Assembly (NCBI GenBank): GCA_963969395.1
Contig: OZ017797.1
Span: 7,130,001-7,194,000 of the forward strand
Direction: 5' to 3'
Source: Pseudoscleropodium purum
Lineage: Eukaryota; Streptophyta; Bryopsida; Hypnales; Brachytheciaceae
Length of the DNA: 64,000 bases
In this document: positions 24,581-36,830 of the stretch, piece by piece
Position numbering within the stretch: the first letter of the stretch is position 1
Layout of the letters: the number at the start of each line of letters is the position of its first letter
Position numbers and translations under genes: made by a program
The notes under the pieces: model-generated
Seen by the model: only the letters and a program-made list of their open reading frames with translations
The model's database searches: none
Told to the model about the DNA's origin: nothing

Positions 24581-25803
24581 CCACTTGTGTTGCATTATTG
24601 TTACACAATTTGATTAATTATTTTTAAGTCTCATGTTTTGGAATTCAATGTGATTCCAATAGCTTTGCTTTCTTGTCAAATTGATTTAGGTACTGATTAA
24701 ATTTTCTTCATATGAGATTGAATTGGCTTTGATTTAGTTAGAGCTTGAAACTCATTCAATTCAAAGTCTATAGCAATACTAACACTGACCGCAAATATTG
24801 TAGTTAGAAGGGTTCAAGTCCTTTGGATTGAAAATGTAGTATAAAAATGTAGTATTTTTCCTTGATCATGATCTTTTTATTCATGTTTTTGCATTCTCAT
24901 ATGGTTTTCACTAGGATTATAGAATATCACCAAGATATTTTCATGTAAAAGTAACAACCCACGAAGAAAAATGTTTGTTTGACACTAAAAATGTAGCAAG
25001 ATCTACAACAAAATTTGGCAGCACTTCAATGCAAATTGATGTTGTTGCACTTGAAAGCAACAACTCAATTACCTAGGTCCTAAGAATGTAGCCACAAAAT
25101 TTGCATTGAAGCAAACTTCCAAAAAAATTCCTCCTTTAAAAAAATTTCAAGAAATAAAGTTGATCCCCAACTAAAAGAATTGGATGTCCGTGTCAATATC
25201 TCAATAGGTAGTGCTTAACATTTCTACAAAACTTCTAGGCAAAATGGATGAATTCATTGAAAAAAAGTACATTTTTGGACTTTGTTCTATTGAAAGAGGT
25301 GGTGCTCTCTTGAAATTGCACTTGCAAATGGTATGCCAGCTTCTTGCTTCTTTAGGAGCTATGGTTAGCAAGCACATTATGACTTATACAAATGAAATGA
25401 TTGTCATGATGTGTTCTAGTGGGCCACCATGTGCTTACAAAAACACTTCACAATATTGGATTACATACATTCATTGGAATGTTGGGCTACTATATGAAAG
25501 ACAAAAGTAACGAACATTTTCAATGTGTGAGCTAATCAATGAGGGCATTCGGGAGTAAGTCAAATATAAAACTACTTTTGCAAAGATTAGGATTTTTTTA
25601 ATTTACACTAATTTGATTGAAAAAGCTGCAGCATACATCACGTACAAAAGGAAGATGCACTTGTGAAGTGGACTTGTTGGTACTCTTTTGTCTATGTTAC
25701 AATGGAAACAACACATTACCTACAAATTTGGGTTCTGTTTATTTGTCAAGGTTGCATGAAATATACCAAAGCCTCATCTTTTTGGAAATATATACAATAG
25801 ATG
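24581..25803. other. AT-rich DNA with an unrecognised open frame
   Basis: A plus-strand frame at 25211-25510 (99 codons, containing LLASLGAMVSKHIMTYTNE) stands out slightly. Downstream, near 26190-26295, another open stretch ends QEGAQHDYDLVDNTIIFN-stop. They may be pieces of a decayed transposase-like gene, but no catalytic motif is visible and I do not assign a family. Confidence 0.25.
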
Positions 25804-26010
25804 TTTTTTGGGGGGTCAGGAGGGCCACTTGGGCTTGTCCCTGGCATTGTTCCCCTAGCAATCCAAGAACGACCATTGTCAGAAAAAAAATTTGAATTTT
25901 TTTTTGAAAATGCAAAAATGCAAAAAAAAATGAAATTTATTTTTTTTAAATTTAAATAAAAAATAAAAAAGTGATGTGGTAGTCGCTATGCCACATCGCG
26001 CAACTACTAC
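25804..26010 (+). repeat. GGGGGGTC-start dispersed repeat, copy 1
   Basis: Starts 'ttttttggggggtc' and continues 'gttcccct..gcaa', 'gaacgaccattgtc' and a poly-A tract. It finishes with 'gtggtagtcgctatgccacat'. The same order of landmarks, diverged, recurs at 28252-28442. Confidence 0.6.
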
Positions 26011-26113
26011 AGGGCAATGCATTGAGTTTGAGAACACAAATTTAGGCAGGAAAACTCACAGTCCTCCCGGAGGTTGAATCTCGTCTAATGATGACTCCAA
26101 GATGGATGATGTG

Positions 26114-26181
26114 ACTCAAATTTGTTTCAAGCACTCAAATTTGTTTCAAGCACTCAAATTTGTTTCAAACACTCAAATTTT
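26114..26181. repeat. 19-bp tandem repeat, 3.5 copies
   Basis: The unit actcaaatttgtttcaagc starts at 26114, 26133 and 26152, with a partial fourth at 26171. Confidence 0.95.
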
Positions 26182-26477
26182 AGTAGAGAGCTTGTTGATT
26201 TGGCTTACCAACAACTTGATGCAGATTTAAATGAGGTGCAAGAAGGTGCTCAACATGATTATGATCTTGTAGATAATACAATTATTTTCAATTAAACTTT
26301 GTTTTCAATGTTCCTTGTAATGAAAGTATAAATGAGACTTGTACTTGTTTTTGTTACTTCAAGCACTATTGCCTTCATTGTAGAAGCATCTTTTGAGTGG
26401 ATAGTGAAGAGAGGTATTCACTATCCACCCAAAAAGTGCTCATTTTTGGGTCTTAAAGATCTTAAAATTTTCATTTG

Positions 26478-26841
26478 CATCTCCCCTCTTGTAATTTTTA
26501 AAAACCAACAGAGTGACAATCAATATGGGATAATTCCTCCAGTATCTGTATCTGGTACTATATTTGTATCTAGTACCCGTATTCAATATTCATCTCATAT
26601 CTGTATTTGGTATTGTATTTGTATCTAGTACCCACATTTATTCATCTCATATCCATATCTGGTACTATATACGTATCCGATATTCATTTTGTATTTCAAA
26701 TTTGGACGGCTTAGATTAAATCTCACAAGATTAACGGCTTGTGATTTTTTGAGAAATCAATGACAATTTTGAGGGTAAGCATTTTTTCTCAAAAAAAGTC
26801 AATGGCCTGTAAATTTTTTGAGAAAGGGGGGGCAACTAATG
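26478..26841 (-). repeat. Dispersed repeat with internal GATAC-type minisatellite, copy 2
   Basis: Reverse complement of the 5342-5738 repeat, with the same flanking modules and the same type of degenerate internal 'tctagtacc' / 'atatctgtatctggtac' units. The minisatellite sequence differs from copy 1 more than the flanking modules do. Confidence 0.8.
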
Positions 26842-27389
26842 AAAACTAAGGGGGAGCCATCTTTTGAAAAGTTAGGTACTTCAAGCACTATTTTGGGAGA
26901 TACAATTCATGACTGCAATAATGTCATTATCATTGTCATTGATGGCACACAAGAGGCATTTGACTTCTATGCAAACTTACCTAAGAGCAATATTGACATA
27001 AGAAATTAGACTACAACTCGATCTATATACATTCTGGTCTTTTTTGGTGCCCATAATGTGGACAACAATTTCATGCTCTATTTTTAGGTACTCAAATGCT
27101 TGTGGATTTTTGTAAAGAAAATTAAAAAAAAAAAAAAAATTTATACTTCTTTCACATTACGTACATGAGTGTATTACTTTCAAACATTATGATTGTTCAA
27201 GTTTTACAACCAATAGAAAAAACTTTTGTACCCCTTTTAAACTTTTTAGAAAATTTTAACCATAAATGGTAGAGTGACATGTTAACCCCCATCATTTAAT
27301 TCATATATATTTTTTTTAAGAAATGTCACTTCTGTCACTATGAGTACAAGCCCCAAAAGATGTATTACAACTTTTAAAGCATTAATTAA

Positions 27390-27392
<3 letters not shown>
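26842..27392. other. AT-rich intergenic DNA
   Basis: The short frame 26818-27009 has no recognisable motif. A poly-A run lies near 27124-27140. Nothing else is seen. Confidence 0.4.
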
Positions 27393-27476
<84 letters not shown>

Positions 27477-27498
27477 GTGTGTGTGTGTGTGTGTGTGT
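27393..27498. repeat. Long (AT)n-(TG)n microsatellite
   Basis: About 40 AT units (27393-27474) followed by about 11 TG units. The open frames with YIYIYI translations are artefacts. Confidence 0.98.
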
Positions 27499-28251
27499 AT
27501 GTATGGTTTATAACAATGTGACACAACTTTGATTTTGATAGACATGCACATATTTTGAACATTGTATATTTCAAGCTAAATAACATGGCATGTATCATTT
27601 ATAAATATATTTTTGTAGACCATGTGAAAATATTATCTTATTAGTGTTTCAAATGTTGTTGAAGAAACTAAATGCCAAAGGATTAGGAATGTTTATGTAA
27701 CAAGATATTAAGTAGTTCACATTTTAATTTTTGCATCAAAACACCAAATATCTAAAGGATTTATTTGTATAATTTTATATCATAATATCTACAAGATCTT
27801 ATAGCTAATTATAATAATTTTCTTTTATGCTTAGAAAGAAATATCTCTAATTTTTGCAATTTTTGACGATTGTCTGGATCTATATCCGAGACAAAATAAA
27901 AAGATAAATAAGTGGAAAAAATTGTGCATATACACACATAAATGTCAATTTGATATTTAATGATTTTGTAGAAAATAAATAGACCAATGGTTTTTACAAT
28001 GCAATAGAAATTGGCATCTCAAAAATGGCCAAGGGAAAGCACTTAATGTGAAGTAAATATCCTAGTTGCCTTAAAAGAGTATTGAAAAGAATATTTGTTT
28101 ACGAGGTATGAAATAAGATGTATACACTAGGAATATTCCTAATTATTCTCTATACAAAAATTCACAACTTATTTTTATTAGGTGATGTATAATTTAGGAA
28201 TTTAGGGCTCTTAATATCTAAATCCTAAATGTGGTTCATGCATTAGAAGAG
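27499..28251. other. AT-rich intergenic DNA
   Basis: I see no gene, RNA or repeat boundary. Confidence 0.5.
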
Positions 28252-28442
28252 TTTTGGGGGGGTCTAGAAGCTTGTTTCAGGCATGTTCCCCCGCAGTTGT
28301 TCCCCACAGTGAGGGGAATGACCTGTTGTCTAAAAAAAATTCATAAAAAAAAAAATTAATCTCCAAATGCAAAAAATTAATTAATTAATTAAAATCAATG
28401 ACGTGGCAGGGGCTCGGCCATGTCAGATTGCTGCACCAAACT
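28252..28442 (+). repeat. GGGGGGTC-start dispersed repeat, copy 2
   Basis: Shares with 25804-26010 the start 'ttttgggggggtc', 'tgttccccc.gca', 'gaatgacc.gttgtc', the A-rich middle and the closing 'gacgtggca..ggctcggccatgtca'. Confidence 0.6.
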
Positions 28443-28613
28443 TGTTCCCTGCGTTCGCAAGCTGTGATAACTCGCAGGCATCTAGAGGCCCCAAAAATCT
28501 TCTAATGGATGACAACACACCCACTTGTGCTTCAGTTGTATAGTAGCCGACCCATTTTGACCATTTAAGCAATTCCACATATCTATAGCATAGGTTTCTT
28601 AAATGCAAGAATA

Positions 28614-28672
28614 TTCCCATGTATAGAAACAGGGTTAAGAATTTCCATGTATAGAAACAGGGTTTAAAAATT
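28614..28672. repeat. Two-unit 29-bp tandem duplication
   Basis: 'ccatgtatagaaacagggtt' occurs twice about 29 bp apart. Confidence 0.9.
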
Positions 28673-28954
28673 TTATTTCTCACATTTTAATTACTATAAA
28701 TTTTTCAGTTGAAGATTTTGTTTGATGAATTCTTATCATATAGGTCCTTCTTGTTTCCAACCACAGGTTGATTGCAAAATCAACCAAGACTGCAACCAAT
28801 CATCATACGCCATGATTGCATTGTAAATCATGCCATAATTAATCTCCTGCTTTTCTCCTGCTGATGGAAAGAGTGTACCCTAACTTACGTGATGGGAATG
28901 GGTTTTGGTCAGAAATGGGTCGGCCACCATAGCGCAGTAGCACAGTCAAGTTCT

Positions 28955-29455
28955 GCACAAGCATATGTGTTCTTTTTCCTGGTTGAGTTGCTCATGTATA
29001 GATGAAAGTGCCTCGTTGGCCATAACTAATGAAGGCCCCCCCCCAAAAAAAACAAAAAAAACAGAGCTATTCTTTTCTCACTCGATGCCTGGGATGCAAT
29101 GGAATCACTGAAGTATGGTTCAATTAATTCCCTGGATTGGACCAAACAAAGCAGCCAGAGCAATCATAGCTGTGATGAAACAATCACCTTCACTTAAAGA
29201 ACTTGGTCGTGTTACAAGCCAGCTATTAGTTGTGCTCTTGAATTGCTTTAGGAATCATACATCATGCTTTTGGTTTTAGAAAGCGATCCCTAGTGATTAG
29301 ATCATGCATTTGAAGATCAGATAGACTAACCTTATTCGGGTTAGATTGGGAATTGGTATTGATGTTGTATTGTTGTCCTTGAGGCTGATTGCAAATGTTT
29401 AGGCTTGGGTAGGATTGAAGCTCGCAATTCACACATTGTTCAATGTAATTGCTCT
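28955..29455 (-). pseudogene. Unrecognised gene relic, copy 2 (inverted partner at 9640)
   Basis: The minus strand reads an open segment from about 29453 (after a possible acceptor 'cttag') to a TGA at 29262-29264. It contains EQCVNCELQSYP, PQGQQYNINTNS and LITRDRFLKPKA. The aligned copy at 9640-10094 keeps these at peptide level but in shifted frames. Homology runs on into the 3' flank, which here is interrupted by a C9/A-rich tract near 29036-29060. Another minus-strand open frame upstream (29642-29454, containing MPPGTSPMSPDVSG) could be an earlier exon. I do not recognise the family. Confidence 0.5.
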
Positions 29456-29642
29456 AAGATTCTTCAAGGCCCATGACCTTGAGAGGACTAATCCAAAATT
29501 GGGTTAACCCTGAAACATCTGGACTCATAGGTGAAGTGCCAGGAGGCATGAAAGAAGAGCAAAAATTGTAGGAATGCTGTGGGGAAGTAGAGAATCTGTA
29601 ATTGGAAAGTAACCGTAGGATCTTGAGGTTTCGGAATAACAA

Positions 29643-30731
29643 CGCATGCCACTGAAATCAGTGAATTCTGTTCTCTGTAATTGACTTAGAGATCAAGAGG
29701 TTTGACGAGTTGAACAAAGGCGTTGACTCTTGTGGGCAGGTGTTTGTGGCTTCGCAAATCAAGGCACAACTTCCTCGAAAATGGTTGCAAAATTTAGGAA
29801 AAACCCGACGTGAGAGAAGAGCATCAACCTTACGAAGAGTGTGCTGAAGTCACAGAGATTGAAAAAGCATTAAGATAGAAATAGTGAGGCTTGCAATTGT
29901 CACACCTGTGCTGAAACAGGCAAAACAGAGTTTTTTTTCCTGCGAGACCCCATTCCGGACGTCCGTTGGCACTGGGCACGAACGTACGAGCACTTCATAG
30001 GCATGACCGCATTCATAACAACAATACAGAAAATGCAGTCATGAAAGGAGTGATTACTTTTTTGCATTAGAAACTGACAAACAAGTGGTCCATGGTGTCA
30101 GTATTGCCTCTTACACTTTTCTTTTATTCGACTTCTGTACATTTTATAATGCTGCAAGGAGACCACCTGAGATGCCCGATCCTTGCAGCCCGTCAGCAAT
30201 ATGTGGGCCTTGGAATTTCCTTTTGAGCACTGAAGTTGCTCTGGCACTCAGAAATTTCTTTGATATCCTGATATTGTAGCACTTCTTATTTTTGTAGCTT
30301 ATTCTCGCTCAAACTTATTGACATACCGTGAACACCACCGTAGACAGAACCCTCCACGACAGTCACAGAAAAATCAGTGGATGAAAAATGTCAATTCTCT
30401 GTCGTCTGGAGCAGATCCATTCTGTTCGTTGTCCAGAAATTGGACGTCGGAGTGCTCCAGGGTTAAGTATACTAGTGGTGAATTAATGTTCTTTTTTTTC
30501 CAGTAAGATTCCCAATTTATTGTGTTGTTGTAGAGGTAATTGTAGGAATGCAGGGTGGTAGGAACTGTTTTGGTCACTATGAGAGACCATGTTCCTGCCA
30601 ATTTTGACCTAATTAGTTATGTTTGACCATTATTAGGGTTTGCCAAGCTCCAGTGTAAACTCCAGCAACCTTTAGTTGTGCCTTGGCAAATTAATTATAT
30701 CTTGCCAAATGTGAATGAGCTCATTGTCACT
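29643..30731. other. Mixed-composition DNA without an assignable gene
   Basis: Less AT-rich than its surroundings. Plus-strand frames at 30085-30279 and 30318-30506 have no recognisable domain and I do not call them genes. The region may be the 5' part of the locus whose relic lies at 28955-29455. Confidence 0.3.
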
Positions 30732-30734
30732 TAA

Positions 30735-31089
30735 GGGCCGCTTCACAACATGGGCTGAAGGTCCAGAGTCCGTCGGCCTCCACCAATCAGATTTTAAAAA
30801 ACCCCAACTTTGACCTTTCGACCCTTCACACAAGGCGGCACAATCCAAAGTCTGTTTGCCCTCCAAATTGCCTACATGGTAGCCCAAGCTCCTACGTGGT
30901 GATGGCCTCGCGATGGACTCTCGACAAAGTTTGGGTTGTCACTTTGTGACGACCCAAACTCTAGTCGAGGGTCCATTGAATTTTACCATTTATTACCATT
31001 TATTGCCCATTTCTTTGGACTCTCACCCAAAGTTTGGCCATGAACTCCCACGGCCTCTCAACTTGGTCGGCCCATGTGTAAAGCACCCC
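30735..31089. mobile_element. Tourist-like (PIF/Harbinger) MITE with internal hairpin
   Basis: 355 bp. The left end GGGCCGCTTCACA..CATGGGCTGA and the reverse complement of the right end, GGGGTGCTTTACA.CATGGGCCGA, form an imperfect inverted repeat of about 23 bp. TAA flanks both sides (30732-30734, 31090-31092), matching the 3-bp TWA target duplication of PIF/Harbinger elements. Inside, 30915-30974 is a strong imperfect palindrome from ggactctcgac to gtcgagggtcc with a TTT loop. No coding frame is present. Confidence 0.75.
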
Positions 31090-31092
31090 TAA

Positions 31093-34000
31093 ATTCTTCT
31101 AGATTGTGAAGCATGTGTGAAAGTTTTGGTTGTTGAACTTAATTGTCATTTTGTTATGAGAGAAAGGTAAGAAACTAAGAAATTCAATTTCCGAGCCTTG
31201 ACCTCCTGGATCATGCATTCAATGTGGGGATTCCATTGTGGGGATTTACTTTGTTGCGGATCTTGGGTTTAGGGATTTTTCATGGTAAGAGATTGTTTGA
31301 TGAATCTAGGTTCATTGTTTAAAATGTGTTTGGTGTTACAAAATTGTTGTTGATTGATTCTGTAGGAAATTAGAAGAAATACTATCCTACAACAATGTTT
31401 GGGGAGTGCCGAGGTTTAGTTACAACCTGATTGAATTTTTTCAATGATTTCCTTATGGCATTGAGAATATTGAGATGAAGTACCCCCCCCCAAAAAAAAT
31501 AAAAAAATAAAATGACAAGTTAGGAAATCAATGGGTAGGATAAGAAAGTTCTACCATTTTGATTAACTATTGTAACATTACTTAGGATATTTACTATTTG
31601 AATTTTTGTTTTTCAGGCAATAACCAAGGGGGAAGATAGGGCGGAAATATTTGGCTAGTGTAGGACCTTGGTTGGTTGGTTGTGCAATTAGGGTTCAAGG
31701 TTGGCATTTGGTAATTGTCGTAGTCACTCTCTATAAGCTTCAAGTCACTTTGGTTGCTCACTTGCTCGTGTACTCAATTCACTTAGTTTCTTAATCACTT
31801 TGTATCACATTAGTGCATTAGAAGGGCCAATTGAGGAGTTTGATTACATGATTAATGATGCCACCCTTTCATGGAAGAATGAGAGTAAGCTAATCCCTCA
31901 AATTACTTGTGTTCTTTGATTCAATTGAGTCCAGTAGATGCTTCTTGTTTGCTTGGTGTACTTATTGTGAGAAAAGCCAATTGTCTTCATTTGCATGTTA
32001 AGCTGTATTAACCAATGTTTGAAAAATGCTTGGACTCTCTTTTGGATCCTTGTATCTTTCAAAGGCTACATCTTTAGGCCTTAAGAAGGTGGAGGCCCTT
32101 GATTCAATTCTTGCCAAGAAAATTGCATTTTACAATGTGCATGAACCCCTAAAAAGCATTACACAAAAAAACATGATTGATTATACATGCTAAAGCCTAT
32201 AAATATGCTTAAGTATTAATAAAAACCTAACAATTTGCCATTTGGCAAAATTAATTGTAGGATTGAAATTGATATAAAGGCATTTTGGACAAGCTTTTCA
32301 TGAAAAACATAAATTTTGAAACTTGTTTGAAAAGGTCGAAAATGCACCAATTTTCATATAAAACTTTCTAAACTATGTTCAGTAAGGATTAGTTGAAATT
32401 CTATTCATACTAATGCCTCTCACAAGTATTAAGTTAGACATGGCTTTTTAATTTACCATACCTTATTAGCACATTAAAAGAATTTTCAGGCCAAAAGAAG
32501 ATTGTGAGTTCCTAAAATGATGAGAACTTGGGGATAGCCTAGGATTGTTGGCATGTTAACAATCTAAGATAGCCGAGATCTTGCCACATCAAATAATATT
32601 AATTGACTGATTCTTTATTTATTTATTTAAATATTTTTTATAAAAAATTTATCTTCAAAAAATATTTTTGTAATGTTTAAATATTTAATAATATTATTAT
32701 TTTTATATTTTGAAATTATTTTATATTGTGGACGGTAATACTTTCATTCATAATATTGGGAATGATCTTGAAATAATCTTTTGGAGGTTTGCAAAAACAT
32801 CTAATGGCTTCACTACAAAACAATAATAATTCTTGCCTAATTCTTAAAAAATTATCACCTTGTCTTTCCTAATATTTGACAATCACAATTAATAAATTGA
32901 GGAAGAATTACAGTATTTTTTTCTAGAGACATTTATTGGCCATTTATAGTGATCTTGTCTCAATATTTTATGCATTTTAGGAATAGATAATTTTTTATCT
33001 TCTTTGAAACCATTAAATGAAGTATCAAAACCTAAATAGATGCCTACATCTAGTTCAATTTTGAATAATTATCTAAAGAATATAAATTAAATTTATTCTT
33101 GTTTAACCTTATTTTTGAACTTCAGTTAAATATTAGGCTATTGAGTGGCTAAGCTAATAGTAAAGTATAGTTATGGGAATCTATGTCTAGTATACTAGTC
33201 CCTTGCTTAACCCTAAAATACTACAATTCATGGCAATTGGATGCCAATCAAATGAGCTAAATGGAAATTGGAAGCATTTATATATTCAATTTTTTCTTGT
33301 TGATTTTTCAAGGTAAATTCTAAAGAGTATGCAATTGAATTTGCAATCTTGCCAATGTTTGTCTTTGCATACATGAAAAGTTAGTAAAAAAGTTGAATCA
33401 CAAAATATGCTATTCTAATATATTTTGGAAAGTAGTTGCTTCTTGCTCTAGATTTGAAACTTCTTTATATTAGTGAAATTTTCTAAATTTGAGCACACAA
33501 CTTATGAAATGACATGAATAATTTCTACAAGAATATAAATTTTGAAAAAAAAATCTAAAATGGAATGTTTTATTGCAATTTGAATTTTAAGTGTATTTCC
33601 AATTATAGAATGGCATGGAATTATATTTATTTTATGATGCTCTTTATATAATATACACATATGGTAAAAAATTTAGATATTTTGAGATAACATTTTAATT
33701 GCTATGATTTTTCTTCTCTTAATTTTGAAAAAATGTCAAAAGAAAATCATTTTTTCACAAAAAAAAATAAAGAAGACATGAATTTTTGACATTGAAAAAT
33801 ATTTTTTTTTTCTTCACATGCACTTGCATAATAGGAGCATATAAAATGATAGAGTTTGACCACTAACTTTGTAGTCATGAGCTAGGCGTTTTAAGGTTAA
33901 ACACTTTTGCGGTGATTCTTCCTTTTACACAATACAATACCCTCAAAATAGAAGACAATCCACTTAATTAAATCCCATATTTTCAATTTCATTAAATTGT

Positions 34001-36240
34001 AGTGATTTTCAGTGCCAAGAATTGTGGCATTGATGTATTCAAAGCTCTGAAAAACTAAAACTTGTAAATAAATGATTTATGCTTCAAACAATGCTCTCTA
34101 GAAAATTATAATTTCAACCAATTTCCTAAAATTCCCACTTCATGCCTATTTTCTCTACTAAGTGTTATACTTTATTTTGAATTCTTTTTTTTATCCTATC
34201 TATAGTGTCAAAAGAGTATTGTAAATTTCCATGCAAAAATACAAGATGATACTACATTCTTTATGCAATTGATTGTTGAATATTAGGTTGGACTTCTAAA
34301 CTCTTGAGTTGGTTTCCATTGATTGGGCCCAATACTACCCCTATTTAACCTCGAGCCTAATGTAACCAATACACATTCTCATACATGTCTACTGTTGATT
34401 CAATAGGCATGAGGAGAAATATCTATATCATGGAATACAACTTCCTTTAAAATCTAGCCTAAATTTATGAGATATTCATTATTGACATGTACTAAAAATT
34501 GTACTCTACAACACTATAAGGCAATACAACCTGTTCTTGTCTCTTTAAGAAATTCATATTTTTTTGTTATTAAGTCATAAAATAATGATTAGTTTATGTT
34601 GATTAGCCTTTAGGAGTAAACTCAATAGGAAAGAAAACATCTTTATGAAGATGAGCATAATAAAATTGGTATAATGTAACTTCCTCCAATATCTTAACAA
34701 GAGACTCCACCCTACTACCCCATACTACTACCTTATTTCTTCTACAATCTTCATTCTCTCAAATTGCCCCCTTATCTAAGCAAGCTTGCTAACTAATAAT
34801 ATAAAAAATACTAATAGGTGCTACCTAATATTCTATATTACACCAAGTACTCCATAGCACCACACATCAAAAAGTTCTCAATAATGCCATCTATTGTCTA
34901 GGATATTTTTTGAGTTTTCCTAGCTATTTTCCTTTAAGCTTCTATATAATATATAATAATTGAACCCTTTTTCAAGTATCAAGTTTGGTTTTATCTTCTA
35001 ATTCTTTTTACCTTAAAGAAGAATTTTCATAAATTTTTTCATTGGTTTTTTAATGATGTTATTTTTCAAATTGCAATTTTTTTTTCCCAATTACACTACC
35101 TAACAATAAACTAACTCACAGTTTTTTACCAAATGTTGCTATCCATCCAACTTTTAGAATTGCTCCCCAATACTATATGTGAATAGGGGCCATGATTTCT
35201 ATATTATCATGGCGTAAAATATATTATCATAGTATAAAAATAAAAAACTCAATACATTTCACAATTCACAAATTTGGAGGTCAATTTCCTAAAATGTAGG
35301 GGTAGATTTGTGGACCTTTGTATATTCCCATTGTCAATTAGATGAAGCCAACTTTCTTAGACAACATCCATGCATTCGTTGAAAATGCTTCTTTCTAAAC
35401 CTATAGCAAAAACAATGAATATTGTGTATTCAAGAATTCTAATATAAATTCTATAGGTAAAACTCCTTTAATATACAATTCTTTTGTCCCAATGATGACT
35501 CTAAATCACCCATCCATTAAGGCTAATTCACCACAAGCCCCATTTACTAGACAATGAGGCATACATATTCATAATATTCTTATCAAATACTAGAAAATAT
35601 ATTATAAAAATAAAATGAAAACCAAAGTAGGACAAAATCATGACCGGAAAACTAGGCCAATGGCACAGGGCTCCACTAATGACTTCTACATGCAAGACAT
35701 TATATCCTCCATCCATAGTGGGTCTGGTAGCTTAGACTTACACAAGGAAAAATATTGAAATTTTTTATTTTTCACATATTTTATTTTCTACAAACTTTGA
35801 ATTCCTATTTGCAATCAAAGACCCCAAACTAATAAGAAGAAAGTGGAACATATCCTTGACACGACTCAAAATAGGGGACTTCTTTTTACTTCTTACCCTA
35901 GAGAACCCAGAAAATTACCTTGCTGGACCCATTTCGAATGGCGGATATGACGTCCTCCCTTCAAAACTGTCTTGAAATAAAATATATTATAATAGACCAA
36001 GAATCAGAAACACAACACATTTCAATCACAATGAAGTCCACGCTTCCATTTCCATTCCATTCCGAATTAAACTAGTGTTCTGGTCGCCAATTTTGGAAGC
36101 CTGTGCCTTAAAGGAGACCTCCAGGCTCCAGCTTACCCGCCGTGCAAACATCGATAGACATTCCGTAGATTTCCCAACATCTACCAAACCCGTTCAATTC
36201 CTCGAAGCCCAGTTCTGGCACACACGAACAAAAGGAAGAC
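31093..36240. other. AT-rich intergenic DNA upstream of the kinesin gene
   Basis: About 5 kb with only low-complexity features, such as a C-then-A tract near 31482-31500. I found no coding frame, RNA gene or transposon termini. Confidence 0.5.
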
Positions 36241-36830
36241 TGTACGAATAGAGTAGATCTGGTGGCGCACGTCCCCCCTTCCAGAATTTGAATACGCGCG
36301 GAGCAGCTGCCGCGGAAACGGGGCGTTCAAATTTTGCAACGGCTACCGCTGACGCCAGCCTTCGCTATCGCCTTGCCTCGGCCTTGGTCGCGCTCGCGCG
36401 AGCTACGTTAGGTCTTCAAGAAGCCCCATTCCCCGACTGTGGGAGCAATCTTTCCCGTAGAGGCATCCGTAGTTCGGTAGGCAGTATTAGTGGTCGGATT
36501 CTTGGCAGCAGTGGCTGTGTCCTCGATCGAGGACCAGGCGGCGACGGCAGGAAGGAAGGAAAGGAAAGGGAGCGAAGCTGTCCGAAGGCGGGATCGCCAC
36601 TGAATTGAGCGAGGGGAGCGCTGGGCGGATCACGTGCAAGCCTTTGGAGTGGGAGAACAGGATTGACGATTTCGTTAGGTTGCGAGGGTTGGAGTGTTGT
36701 CGAAATCCGGCCGATGAAGACGACGAGGATTGGCAGAGACGGCTTGGTGGAGGTGAGGCTTTCGGAAGGTGAGTGACATTCGCCGTCGGGCGAGTGGTGA
36801 GGGCCGTAGTGTAGTGCGGGTGTCCGGGTC
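36241..36830 (+). promoter_or_regulatory. Putative promoter and 5' leader of the kinesin gene
   Basis: Composition changes sharply near 36240 from AT-rich to GC-rich, consistent with the start of a gene. A plus-strand frame of 106 codons at 36288-36608 lies ahead of the kinesin ATG and could be an upstream open reading frame if transcription starts before it. No TATA box or other element could be fixed, and the transcription start is unknown. Confidence 0.4.

Noticed and set aside
27282..27598. Open frames translating as long YIYIYI or THTHTH runs
   Set aside because: They are read straight through an (AT)n-(TG)n microsatellite and have no protein-like composition.
5342..29455. One large inverted duplication linking the 5.4/26.5-kb and 9.6/29.2-kb pairs
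   Set aside because: The coordinate sums differ (about 32 kb and 39 kb) and the order is not mirrored, so these are separate dispersed copies.
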